Source of the DNA: Persicimonas caeni
GTDB lineage: Bacteria; Myxococcota_A; Bradymonadia; Bradymonadales; Bradymonadaceae
Assembly: GCF_006517175.1 (NCBI RefSeq)
Contig: NZ_CP041186.1
Span: 4,429,074-4,493,073, forward strand
DNA: 64,000 bases
Reading direction: 5' to 3'
The position numbers and the translations under genes are program-made. The notes below the pieces were generated by a model. It saw only the letters and a list, made by a program, of their open reading frames with translations. It did not search any database and was not told the DNA's origin. Positions within the stretch are counted from its first letter, which is position 1, and every line of letters starts with the position of its first letter. Of this stretch, positions 25,692 through 33,961 are shown in pieces.

Positions 25692-28519
25692 CAGAGAGTA
25701 CCGACAAGACTGCGTTCGACGGCTGCCAGACATGCGGCACGCACACCTTCGAGCGCAATCACTATTTCGACGGCAAGCTGCTCGAGGCGCGCGATTTTGT
25801 CGACGAGCAGGACTACGTGCGCGGCAAGTCAATGCTTCATAACAGTCACGTGCACGGCTTCGGAACCGTGTGCGGCCTGAAGGTCGTCGAGCACCCGCGC
25901 GCGGGATGCCGCACCGACTACGTGGTCGTCGAGCCAGGGCTGGCGCTGGACTGCTGCGGCCGCGAGATCGTTATCGACTCGCGCCAGGTCGTCGACGTGC
26001 GCACGCTCGCCGAGGAGGCGGTGGCCGAGGCAGAGGGCCCGGTCGATTTGCACCTGGTGCTGCACTACGACGAGTGCCTGGCCGAGCCGACGCCCACGCT
26101 GCTGGGCGGTTGTGGATGTGACAACGAGGCGACCGCGCACGGCCGCGTCGTCGAGCGCTTTGGCTTCGATGTGCGCCCAGCCCGGCAGGGCGCAGCCGAC
26201 GAGCCACCGGTGGGCGCCGCGCTCGACTGGCGCAACACGCTGAGCTGCGAGAGCCCGCGGGCGATGACCAGCGACCGCGCGCTCGAGCGACTGTGGGTGG
26301 GCACGTGGAACGAGGAGGACGGCGAGGGGGCTGTGCGCGCCTACGACACCACCACCCACCGGATGGTCTCGCGCCACGAGACAGGCAACCGGGTGCCCAC
26401 GGCCATCGCCGCGTCGGCCTACGGAGAGTGGCTCTACTTGGCCACCCGCACCCGGGGAGCGCCTCGGCCGCAGCTCCACATCTTGAATCGGAGCGCGCTC
26501 GACGCCGACCCCGACGCCGCCCAAGCCGCGTTCATCAAGCTCGACGGCGCTCCGGTCGTCTCGCTGGAGGTCTCCAGCCGCGACGGCAGCTTGTGCGCGG
26601 TGCAAGCCGACGGCACGATCCTCAAATTCCGCAGCGACGACCTGCAAGAAGCCGCTCGAGACGGCGGTGAGGTCACCGTCGACCACCTCGAGTTGAAATT
26701 GGCCGACACGGTCGACTCGGGCGCGAACACCGTCGACGTCACCGCGACGGTCCAGTCGACCGACGGGGTGTGGCTGGTCGTCGGAGACACCACAGACGCG
26801 CGCGTCTTCGTGGTCAACTTGCCCCAATTCGAGCGTGGCTTCGACACCGACCCGCAGTGGATGCGCGACAACCTCGCGCGCCCCTTCGCCCTGCGCCCGG
26901 GCGATACCGCCGAGGCGCTGGCGTTGAGCTATGACGGCGGCTACCTGCACGTGTTGTCGCCGACAGGCGCGCTCTATCGGCTGCAGACAGGCTCGGGCCT
27001 GGGGGATTTCGTGCCGCTCGTCGGCCAGAACCCCGGCGAGGGTGACACCGACAAGTTCGTGCGCCTCGAGCTTCCCGATGTGACGGGCGTCGACGACCCG
27101 TGGCGGCGTTTGCCGGTCGACCTTGCCGTCTCGCCGCGCGATGCGTGGGCGTATGTGTTGCGTCGCCACGAGGCGGCCGATTCGGGCCTGCCGCGCGATC
27201 GCGGCGAGGTGGTGGTGGTCGACCTCGAGCGCTTCGGCGCTCGTCAGGGCGACGTCGACGACCCCGAAGAGGTCGGCAAGCTCCACCGCATCGGCACGGT
27301 CGTCGACGGGCTGCCCCGCGGCCAGCACATGGCCTACGTGGGCCGGCGCTTGTACGTGGGCGCCGACGCGGTCGAGGACGGCGAGGTCGACGACGAGGCT
27401 GGCAGCATCTCGGTGGTCTACGTCGATGAGACGAGCTGCGATGTGCTCATCGAGCGCGCCATCGACGGGTGCCCGACCTGCGAGGACGACGCGGTCGTAC
27501 TGGCGACCATCAAGGGATTCGTCGATGGGCGGCAGGTACGCGACCTGGAGGTCGAGGACGACGAGGAGGTCGCCCGCATCGACAACCTCGCCGACCGGCC
27601 TCTGGTGCCGAGCACGACGACGCTCAAAGAGGTCATCGAGTGCGTGCTCGAGCGTGGGGCGACCGAGGGCTTGCCCGGCCCGCGTGGGCCGGGAGGTCCG
27701 GCCGGGCCGGAGGGGCCCAAGGGAGACACCGGGCCCGAGGGACCGCAGGGGCCGACCGGACCCGAGGGGCCTGCGGGCCGAGACGGTCGCGACGGCGAAG
27801 GCATCGAGGACGTCGACTGGGAGTTCGGCGAGGCGTGGGACGTCGACCTGGTCGACCGTACCGTGGTCGTGACGATCCCCGACGAGTTCGACAAGAAAAA
27901 CCTCAACCGGGTGGTGGGGGCGAGTTGGCATCACGACGAGGTGATCAAACGTGGCGATCTGCCTGCACTGTTGGAGGCCGAAGCGGGCAGCGTGCGGCCC
28001 GGGCTTGTGGTCCAGTTCGCGCGTCCGGTCGCCTGGCATTCGCTCAACCGGCGAAGCTGCGAGGTGATCTTCGTCGACGACGACAAGGGTTGGCTGCAGC
28101 AGCGGGGGGTCCCCATCGACATCGTCCCATGGGACCAGGCAACTCCCTCGAAGCTCGACGTGCGCTGGCGGCTGGGCGAGGACGACCGGAACGCCGAGTT
28201 CGAGCTGCTCACCGGAGGCAACGGCGTCACCGATACAGAACCACTCGGCTTGGTCAGGGCTGTTCGCTTGATTCCCGACGCAGGCATTGTCGCGGACCTG
28301 GTTTCTCGAGCGGTCGAGCTGCGCGTCATCCTGCACGGCGACTGGATTGTCGACGCCAAGGGGCGCCCGCTGGACGGCGACCACATCTGGCCGGGCGTGC
28401 CCGAGGGGGCATTCAACGTGTCGGTCGACGGGCAGGCCCGGCAATTCGAGGGACGCCACAGCGGCAACGGCGCGCCTGGCGGCGACTGGATTAGCATCCT
28501 GAATATCATTGACGGTTGA
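25688..28519 (+). CDS. Large eCIS fibre/baseplate protein with propeller and collagen-like segments
   Basis: A 943-residue protein. The N-terminal module (HYFDGKLLEARDFVDEQDYV, then HGFGTVCGLKVV and GLALDCCGREIVI) is shared with the next gene and is probably the particle-anchoring part. Residues about 200-600 contain repeated strand groups (LWVGTWNEED, GEWLYLATRTRG, ALSYDGGYLHVLSP, DAWAYVLRRHE) that read like a beta-propeller. Residues about 661-704 are G-X-Y triplets (GPRGPGGPAGPEGPKGDTGP), a collagen-like trimeric rod. A C-terminal head of about 240 residues follows. The layout suits a host-contact fibre in the Pvc13 position. Confidence 0.75.
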   Translation: MTESTDKTAFDGCQTCGTHTFERNHYFDGKLLEARDFVDEQDYVRGKSMLHNSHVHGFGTVCGLKVVEHPRAGCRTDYVVVEPGLALDCCGREIVIDSRQVVDVRTLAEEAVAEAEGPVDLHLVLHYDECLAEPTPTLLGGCGCDNEATAHGRVVERFGFDVRPARQGAADEPPVGAALDWRNTLSCESPRAMTSDRALERLWVGTWNEEDGEGAVRAYDTTTHRMVSRHETGNRVPTAIAASAYGEWLYLATRTRGAPRPQLHILNRSALDADPDAAQAAFIKLDGAPVVSLEVSSRDGSLCAVQADGTILKFRSDDLQEAARDGGEVTVDHLELKLADTVDSGANTVDVTATVQSTDGVWLVVGDTTDARVFVVNLPQFERGFDTDPQWMRDNLARPFALRPGDTAEALALSYDGGYLHVLSPTGALYRLQTGSGLGDFVPLVGQNPGEGDTDKFVRLELPDVTGVDDPWRRLPVDLAVSPRDAWAYVLRRHEAADSGLPRDRGEVVVVDLERFGARQGDVDDPEEVGKLHRIGTVVDGLPRGQHMAYVGRRLYVGADAVEDGEVDDEAGSISVVYVDETSCDVLIERAIDGCPTCEDDAVVLATIKGFVDGRQVRDLEVEDDEEVARIDNLADRPLVPSTTTLKEVIECVLERGATEGLPGPRGPGGPAGPEGPKGDTGPEGPQGPTGPEGPAGRDGRDGEGIEDVDWEFGEAWDVDLVDRTVVVTIPDEFDKKNLNRVVGASWHHDEVIKRGDLPALLEAEAGSVRPGLVVQFARPVAWHSLNRRSCEVIFVDDDKGWLQQRGVPIDIVPWDQATPSKLDVRWRLGEDDRNAEFELLTGGNGVTDTEPLGLVRAVRLIPDAGIVADLVSRAVELRVILHGDWIVDAKGRPLDGDHIWPGVPEGAFNVSVDGQARQFEGRHSGNGAPGGDWISILNIIDG

Positions 28520-28549
28520 GCGGACTGGATCGACTCGAGAGGAAGATAA

Positions 28550-30274
28550 ATGGCACAACAAAAGAATGATGCAGCGACCTCGGGCGGCTTGACGCGGCCG
28601 CGCTATTTCCCCCGGCAGGTGGTCACCGCCGCCGACCTGATGGCCGAGCAGGCCTATTTTCGGGCGCGGATGCGCCGTCAAAACCGACTGTTGCACGGCT
28701 GCGGCGTCGCCTGCGGGCTGGAGGTCTTCGTCGACAAGTCGAAGTATAGCGAGGCGGGTCCGGTCGTGCGGATCACCTCGGGCTATGCGTTGGGGCCCGA
28801 CGGCGAGGAGATCTGGGTGCCCGAGGACCGCGAGGTCGTCGTCGACTGCTGGTCGTCGGAGCCGAGCAACTGCGAGCTGTTACACGAGGGCGCGCTCGGC
28901 GAGTTCGACCGCGTCTGGGTGGCGGTGCGTTGGGCTGAGGCCGAGATTGCCGACGCCTGGTCGGTGCCCGGCGAGTGCATGTCGCGCGCCGAGCGCGAGA
29001 CGGCGCGCATGGCCGAGACCTACGAGCTGCGGCTGTTCACCGAAAAGCCGACCTGCTGCGAGCCGATGTCGTGTGCCGAGGCCTGGAAGCGGGTCAATCG
29101 CGAGGAGCCGCCTCAGAGCGTTGAGGACGCCGCGGCGTGTCCGAGCTGCGAGGGTGAAGGCTGGGTGGTGTTGGCCGCGCTGGGTCAAAACGAGGCCGAG
29201 CAGATCGTGGTCGATTACGCCCCGCGGGTGACGCTTCCGGCGGTCGCCCCGCTGGCCAAGGTCGTCGAGTGCGGCCTCGCGCAGGTCTCCACCGAGATCA
29301 CCATCGACGCCATCGTGCCGGCGGTCGGCCATCCGATGGAGACCGTCGAGGTCGCCATCGTCGGCCAGAATATCGGCGGCACGAGGACGGTGACGTTCGA
29401 CGACGGCAATATCGACGCCTACGTGACCGACCGGTCCAACGACGGCTGGATCTTGGCGCGCCTCGAGATCGGCGAGGCTTCACAAGGCCCCAAAGCGTTC
29501 GTGCTCGAGGGGCCCGACTTCACCGCGCAAAGCGAGGACTTCAGCGTCTACTTCGACGTCCAGGCGGCCGAGGTCGTCGAGCCGAGCCCGCAGATCTTGA
29601 GCATCGAGCCCGACCAGGTCGTCGGCGGTTTCGGATATCCCACGACTATCGGCGGCATCGCGCTGAGCGGGACGACGGCGGTGCACTTCTTGAAGCCGGC
29701 CGACGACCCGGTCTGGGATACGGCGACCACTGGCCACACGTCGGCCGATTGGCTGACCGGCGGGATGAGCCAGCCGCTCAAGCGAATGCCGGCGGACGTC
29801 ATCGACACCGACCTGCAGATGCAGGTGTTCAACTCGAGCTACGATCGCATCGTCGGCGGCCTGTCGGTCGCCAAGTCCGCCGCGTTGGGCGAACGCCGGT
29901 TCGTGGCGCTGCGCGGCGACGGCTCGTACGTCGCCAGCGGCAACGTCACCCTGGAGGTCGTCTTCGGCAAGGCGCCTCAGGACGACACCTACGGAACCTA
30001 CGGGAGCTACGACTCGGGCGGCGTGCTCGCCGGGCGCTACGGCAAGAGCGCCGGTGGCGACCTCACCCGCGCCGACAAGACGTGGACCGTGGACATGGTC
30101 GACGAAATTGGCAAGGTCCGCCGCGACATCCTCGAGCAGAGCGGTGTCTACACCGTCACCGAACTCGCCTTCTTGGAGGCCGACGAATTGGCCGGCACGT
30201 TGGGCGTCTCGGAGTCCGAGGCGACCAAGATGATCGACGACGCCAAGGGGATCATGCGGACCAAATTGGGCTAG
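28550..30274 (+). CDS. Second fibre/baseplate paralogue with TIG-like domains and helical end
   Basis: A 574-residue protein. The N-terminal block (PRYFPRQVVTAADLMAEQAYFRARMRRQNRLLHGCGVACGLEV) is homologous to that of the preceding gene. Two Ig/TIG-like segments follow: residues about 235-345 (ITIDAIVPAVGHPMETVEVAIVGQNIGGTRTVTFDDG) and 350-480 (PQILSIEPDQVVGGFGYPTTIGGIALSG). The last 60 residues (VYTVTELAFLEADELAGTLGVSESEATKMIDDAKG) resemble a helix-hairpin-helix/DUF4332-like module. A paired origin by duplication is likely. GAGAGGAAG precedes the ATG. It is the last structural gene before the cargo island. Confidence 0.7.
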   Translation: MAQQKNDAATSGGLTRPRYFPRQVVTAADLMAEQAYFRARMRRQNRLLHGCGVACGLEVFVDKSKYSEAGPVVRITSGYALGPDGEEIWVPEDREVVVDCWSSEPSNCELLHEGALGEFDRVWVAVRWAEAEIADAWSVPGECMSRAERETARMAETYELRLFTEKPTCCEPMSCAEAWKRVNREEPPQSVEDAAACPSCEGEGWVVLAALGQNEAEQIVVDYAPRVTLPAVAPLAKVVECGLAQVSTEITIDAIVPAVGHPMETVEVAIVGQNIGGTRTVTFDDGNIDAYVTDRSNDGWILARLEIGEASQGPKAFVLEGPDFTAQSEDFSVYFDVQAAEVVEPSPQILSIEPDQVVGGFGYPTTIGGIALSGTTAVHFLKPADDPVWDTATTGHTSADWLTGGMSQPLKRMPADVIDTDLQMQVFNSSYDRIVGGLSVAKSAALGERRFVALRGDGSYVASGNVTLEVVFGKAPQDDTYGTYGSYDSGGVLAGRYGKSAGGDLTRADKTWTVDMVDEIGKVRRDILEQSGVYTVTELAFLEADELAGTLGVSESEATKMIDDAKGIMRTKLG

Positions 30275-30289
30275 GGAGAGGGGGCCTCG

Positions 30290-30535
30290 GTGGCCACGGC
30301 CGCCCGACAGAGCGCCCAAGCGCAAGGCGCCGCGCGCGAAGCCCGGCCCACACTCGGGCTCGGGCAGACCTCTCGACGTGGCAAGTCCGGCCCGTCGAAG
30401 GGCCGGAATGCGGGCGCAGATGTGCGTTTTTCGGACCTTCCTGCTGCGTTCCAGCGCTTGATCCGTCGAGCTGGCCTGCCGGCGACTGACGCCACCGCCC
30501 CCGAAGCCGGCGAAAGCGCCCGATGCACCGGATAG
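30290..30535 (+). CDS. N-terminal leader of eCIS cargo 1, frameshifted from its body
   Basis: An 81-residue frame from a GTG at 30290. It reads ARQSAQ...RPTLGLGQ...RRGKS...GADVRFSDLPAAFQRLIRRAGLPATDATA and aligns over its first 70 residues with the start of the large toxin at 33962. The frame then ends in a non-matching tail at 30535, while a Pro/Lys-rich linker continues in the +1 frame through 30483-30555 into the next CDS. Removing one C of the CCCCC run at about 30497-30501 would fuse the two into one protein of about 541 residues. The leader is probably an eCIS loading signal. Confidence 0.65.
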   Translation: MATAARQSAQAQGAAREARPTLGLGQTSRRGKSGPSKGRNAGADVRFSDLPAAFQRLIRRAGLPATDATAPEAGESARCTG

Positions 30536-30554
30536 GCCTAAGACGCCGGACAGG

Positions 30555-31916
30555 TTGGATAAGCCCAGGGACGCGGACGGGCCGAAGAAAAGAGACCGAG
30601 ACAAAGATCACGATAACGAGAGCCCACGTGAAAAGCTTCGTCGCGTGAAGCGGATTGTTTATCCTCAGCTCAAGCGCATGCTCGACGACGGCGAGTCCGA
30701 AGTAACTCTTCGTGCACACTTGCGATATCTTGCCAGAATTCATCGCGTGCGCTGGATCAAGCTCTTCCGTCGAGGACGAAGGTTCTCAATTCGCATTCGA
30801 GTTAATCCCGAAGATGAGATTCTCGATGGTGTCTCAGTCAATATTCAAGAGCTTCTCGTCGCACTCGATGACATTGCCCTCGAGCTTCGACGCAGGTATA
30901 CTCCAAGCTACGTCAAAGAAATCGAGGGATCTCGTCGGATGTCGCGCCCTGTCATGAATAATGACACGCGTCGTAGAGAAGGCGAGAAGTGGGCCAATGA
31001 TGCCCCCGAGAAGCATCGCCCGAGGCGGCATCATTTCAATGTGCCGGTGAAGGCGGCGATGGTAGACGTCCTCGAGGTCATGAGTCGCCAGCACCCTCGC
31101 CGCCCGGGCATGTTCGAGGAATGGAGTTTCGGAGACGCATCCATATTCAAACAGTTCGGCAAGAACGTACCGGGCTCCACGGGAAATCGTCTAGTTGGTC
31201 TGGAAGTGCCCAGCAGCGAGCGCTCCTTTGGAGGATCTCCATACGCAAGTTGGGGAGACTTCGATAAGACGAGCGCCGGCTACCGTGGCGGTGATGTGAC
31301 TCGTTGGCGCGAAATCGTGGGGCTTCCGGGAGCCTCAGCATCCCGAGGCACACTCGCAAGAGAGCTTGCCCGCAGTGGGGTGGAGAGCGAGGTCGTCGAA
31401 GCGATCGTTGGCGCTCTGAAAACGCGAAAAATTCCGGAGGGCGCACGGGGAAGCGCGATTTTTGAGGTGGCAATGATTCTGTTCACCCAAGAAGCACACC
31501 GCAACCCGCGGGCATTGCTACACAACATGATGATGTTGGACCGCTTGTCGGGGCATGCGACCGAAGACACGGGGGAGCGCGCACAGAAATGGTTGGAAGC
31601 GTTCGGGCAACATCCAATGGGCCCCAAGGGGGCGATGAAGCGCACCCGTGCGCTGGATGAAGCGATGGCGGGCTGGCGTGGCGAGATCGAGGCCGGTCGG
31701 ACTCCCGCCGATCCAAAGGCTTATAATCGCGGTCCAGGAGGCGGTGCAGATGCGGAACGTGCGATGTGGATGGAGTACAATTCAATCAAGGCGTGGGTGC
31801 GCGCGATGGACTGGGATTTTGATGACTTGTCGAGTGAGCGTGAGAAGCGCGAGGAGCTAGTGCAAACGATTCGAACACGGATGATGGCGCGAGCCAGAGC
31901 ACTCAACCTGATATAG
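30555..31916 (+). CDS. Body and C-terminal domain of putative eCIS cargo 1
   Basis: 453 residues if read from the TTG at 30555, but protein-like sequence (PPPPKPAKAPDAPDRPKTPD) extends upstream to about 30483 in this frame, so it is best seen as the 3' part of the gene starting at 30290. It has a basic linker, a domain beginning REKLRRVKRIVYPQLKRML, then a His/Arg-rich stretch (RPRRHHFNVPVKAAMVDVLEVM) and a long helical C-terminal half. No toxin family is recognised. The base composition is lower in GC than the structural genes, as expected for an exchangeable effector tip. Two HEAT-like genes follow directly. Confidence 0.6.
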   Translation: MDKPRDADGPKKRDRDKDHDNESPREKLRRVKRIVYPQLKRMLDDGESEVTLRAHLRYLARIHRVRWIKLFRRGRRFSIRIRVNPEDEILDGVSVNIQELLVALDDIALELRRRYTPSYVKEIEGSRRMSRPVMNNDTRRREGEKWANDAPEKHRPRRHHFNVPVKAAMVDVLEVMSRQHPRRPGMFEEWSFGDASIFKQFGKNVPGSTGNRLVGLEVPSSERSFGGSPYASWGDFDKTSAGYRGGDVTRWREIVGLPGASASRGTLARELARSGVESEVVEAIVGALKTRKIPEGARGSAIFEVAMILFTQEAHRNPRALLHNMMMLDRLSGHATEDTGERAQKWLEAFGQHPMGPKGAMKRTRALDEAMAGWRGEIEAGRTPADPKAYNRGPGGGADAERAMWMEYNSIKAWVRAMDWDFDDLSSEREKREELVQTIRTRMMARARALNLI

Positions 31917-31927
31917 ATGAGGATGTC

Positions 31928-32536
31928 GTGGCACCTACAGATATCATCAAGGTGACGCCCAAAGAGCGATTCACCTCGCAGCAAAGATCTCCGTTCGAGA
32001 TGGCGCTCCAGTCGATGGGCTTTGTCGTCCAAGATACTTCCATGGGGAACCGACTCGAGGACATTCCCACCGTGATTCGGCTTCGGCGTCTGGCTTCTGA
32101 GCGGGTCGTTACGCTTTACGAGTATAGCTTCAACTTGTGGGCGGGACTGTTTCGTGCGGAGGCCTCGGTCATAGACTCGCTGGCGGAATATCTGCCTCTG
32201 ATGACTGCCGAAGAGGCCTTTGAGCGCGCCGAAACCAGCATCGGCACGCTCGAGGCCGACCTCGATGTTGGATTACTTGCCTTTCATGCTCCCAACGAGC
32301 CCGAGCCGAAGTGGCTTTCGCTGTTCCTGCAGTACTTGGAACACGACGACCCGATGGTGCGCCAATGTGCGTGTGCTTCGATCCGCTGGGTCGGCGATGT
32401 GAGCGATCCAGGCTGGCCGCAGTTGTGGGACGAGGTGCGTCGAATGGAGCGCGATGACCCCAATGCCGAGGTTCGCGAAGATGCGAGCAAGGTGCTTCAT
32501 TGGAGAGAAGGCCCAAAGGCGGAGATCATCCCATGA
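31928..32536 (+). CDS. HEAT-like small protein, candidate immunity to cargo 1
   Basis: A 202-residue GTG-started protein 11 bp after cargo 1. Its C-terminal half carries two helical pairs of HEAT type (SLFLQYLEHDDPMVRQCACASIRWVG, WDEVRRMERDDPNAEVREDASKVL). It has no signal or membrane segment, so it is cytoplasmic. Short helical-repeat proteins placed right after a polymorphic toxin are frequently immunity proteins. The assignment is by position only. The stop overlaps the next ATG (ATGA), so the two are made together. Confidence 0.5.
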   Translation: MAPTDIIKVTPKERFTSQQRSPFEMALQSMGFVVQDTSMGNRLEDIPTVIRLRRLASERVVTLYEYSFNLWAGLFRAEASVIDSLAEYLPLMTAEEAFERAETSIGTLEADLDVGLLAFHAPNEPEPKWLSLFLQYLEHDDPMVRQCACASIRWVGDVSDPGWPQLWDEVRRMERDDPNAEVREDASKVLHWREGPKAEIIP

Positions 32537-33789
32537 GGGTCCCAACCAATATTCGCCTCTTTCCTGACCCCCCGTTTGGAGGCGCTGGAGAGGCTGAGTT
32601 GCGCAAGGTGATGAACGCCGGGGGCTTGAGGTGTGTCGAGTCCATGGAGCCCGACGAAGAGCTTGGCCTTCCGTTGCTCTTGACCTTCGACTTGGATGAC
32701 TGGGACGCGATGCTGACGGTGATCTTTGAGCCGCAGGCCGACTTGTGGTGGGGACACCTCGAAGGTCCCGAGGCCGCCACGGCGCAAGCGTCGATCACCA
32801 GCCATGGCGACTGGCTCGACACTGCCGGTGTGCTCGCGTGGGTCGAGCGAGCTACGCGTTCCACAGAGCATCGTCGTGCAGCGCCGTTCTTGCTGGCACG
32901 AGCTGCTCCTGAATCCCCTGAGGAGGCGTGGATTGAGGCCGCTCGAAGGCTTCTCAGTGATGATGATCCACTGGTGCGCGAAGCAATGGCACGGGGGCTG
33001 ATCGAGGGCGTTTCCTCCGTGGCGACCACGGCGAAGCTCCAACCCGAGCTCGAGACCATCGCTGATGCGGACCCGTGTGACTCGGTTCGGCGCGCCGCTC
33101 GGTTGGCGCTGGACCGGGCGGAGGAACCTCGCTTCGAGGTCCCGAGGCGTTTCCGGCATTTCGACACCTCGAACATCGACGACACATCAATCAAGCAGCG
33201 GCGCGCGGTGTTTCGTGATCAGGACATCCACGCAGATGACTTTGCAGTGCTGGCCCAAGATGTTGGAATGGTATGGGACGGCTCGACTCATACTGCCCAT
33301 GGCTTTGAGGCTCGATCGGAGTTCTGGACAGATCCCGCCAGCCAAGTGCAGGTGGCCTTTGTTGATGACCCAATCATGGGGGTCGCTTTCTTGGTCATCC
33401 GCGGGGACCAGACGAGGCGAGTCGCCAAATTGCTAGAGGCAGCTGAAGTCACTTCAGCCGACGAGCTCCTCGAGGCGTACCAGTCCGCGTCCGCGCGTGA
33501 CCTAGAACAGCGGTTCTCCTACCTTCGCCAACTCATCTGTGCCCTCGAGCCTCGCCGAGCGCCGAAGGATGCCATCGACCTTCTGGTCAGCTTGGTGAGC
33601 TCACCCGAGTTTGACGAGGCATATGCAGCAATCACCGCGCTCGACTACTGTTGGGAGGATCGGCTCGCCCGGGCCATCGGCGACCGACTGGCTGAGGAAC
33701 GGCGACCCAAGCTTCGTCGGCAAGCGCGGGATGTCTTAGATCGCTATTTGTCGAAGCTCGAGCGCCTGCGAAGGGCTGAACCGGACTGA
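32533..33789 (+). CDS. HEAT-repeat-like protein, second candidate immunity gene
   Basis: A 418-residue cytoplasmic protein starting at an ATG that overlaps the preceding stop. Helical repeats of HEAT type are visible at residues about 125-200 (EEAWIEAARRLLSDDDPLVREAMARGL, then CDSVRRAARLALDRAE) and in the last 90 residues (PKDAIDLLVSLVSSPEFDEAYAAITAL). The N-terminal 110 residues form a separate mixed domain with LWWGHLEGPE. It resembles its upstream neighbour in repeat style. It could be a fused immunity protein or a general toxin-binding factor; nothing proves either. Confidence 0.5.
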   Translation: MRVPTNIRLFPDPPFGGAGEAELRKVMNAGGLRCVESMEPDEELGLPLLLTFDLDDWDAMLTVIFEPQADLWWGHLEGPEAATAQASITSHGDWLDTAGVLAWVERATRSTEHRRAAPFLLARAAPESPEEAWIEAARRLLSDDDPLVREAMARGLIEGVSSVATTAKLQPELETIADADPCDSVRRAARLALDRAEEPRFEVPRRFRHFDTSNIDDTSIKQRRAVFRDQDIHADDFAVLAQDVGMVWDGSTHTAHGFEARSEFWTDPASQVQVAFVDDPIMGVAFLVIRGDQTRRVAKLLEAAEVTSADELLEAYQSASARDLEQRFSYLRQLICALEPRRAPKDAIDLLVSLVSSPEFDEAYAAITALDYCWEDRLARAIGDRLAEERRPKLRRQARDVLDRYLSKLERLRRAEPD

Positions 33790-33961
33790 GTGTTTTCGTG
33801 CACTCATCCATCGCGATGCGACGCCTTGTTCGCCTGTCGTCTATGAAGTACACTTTTGCGCTTACGGATATTGCTTGATGTGTGGGGCCAGGGGCGCCGA
33901 CGATGTTGTATTGGATAGATGATGAGAGCGCCCCCGACTCGAGCGTGAGGACAGGGGCGGG

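Noticed and set aside
20992-28696. Long minus-strand frames (840 and 955 codons) under the baseplate and fibre genes
   Set aside because: They run against well-recognised gp25, gpJ-like and fibre genes and show only GC-driven composition.
30712-30957. Small + strand frame inside cargo 1
   Set aside because: It is out of frame with a long body that has consistent composition, and has no ribosome binding site or family signal.
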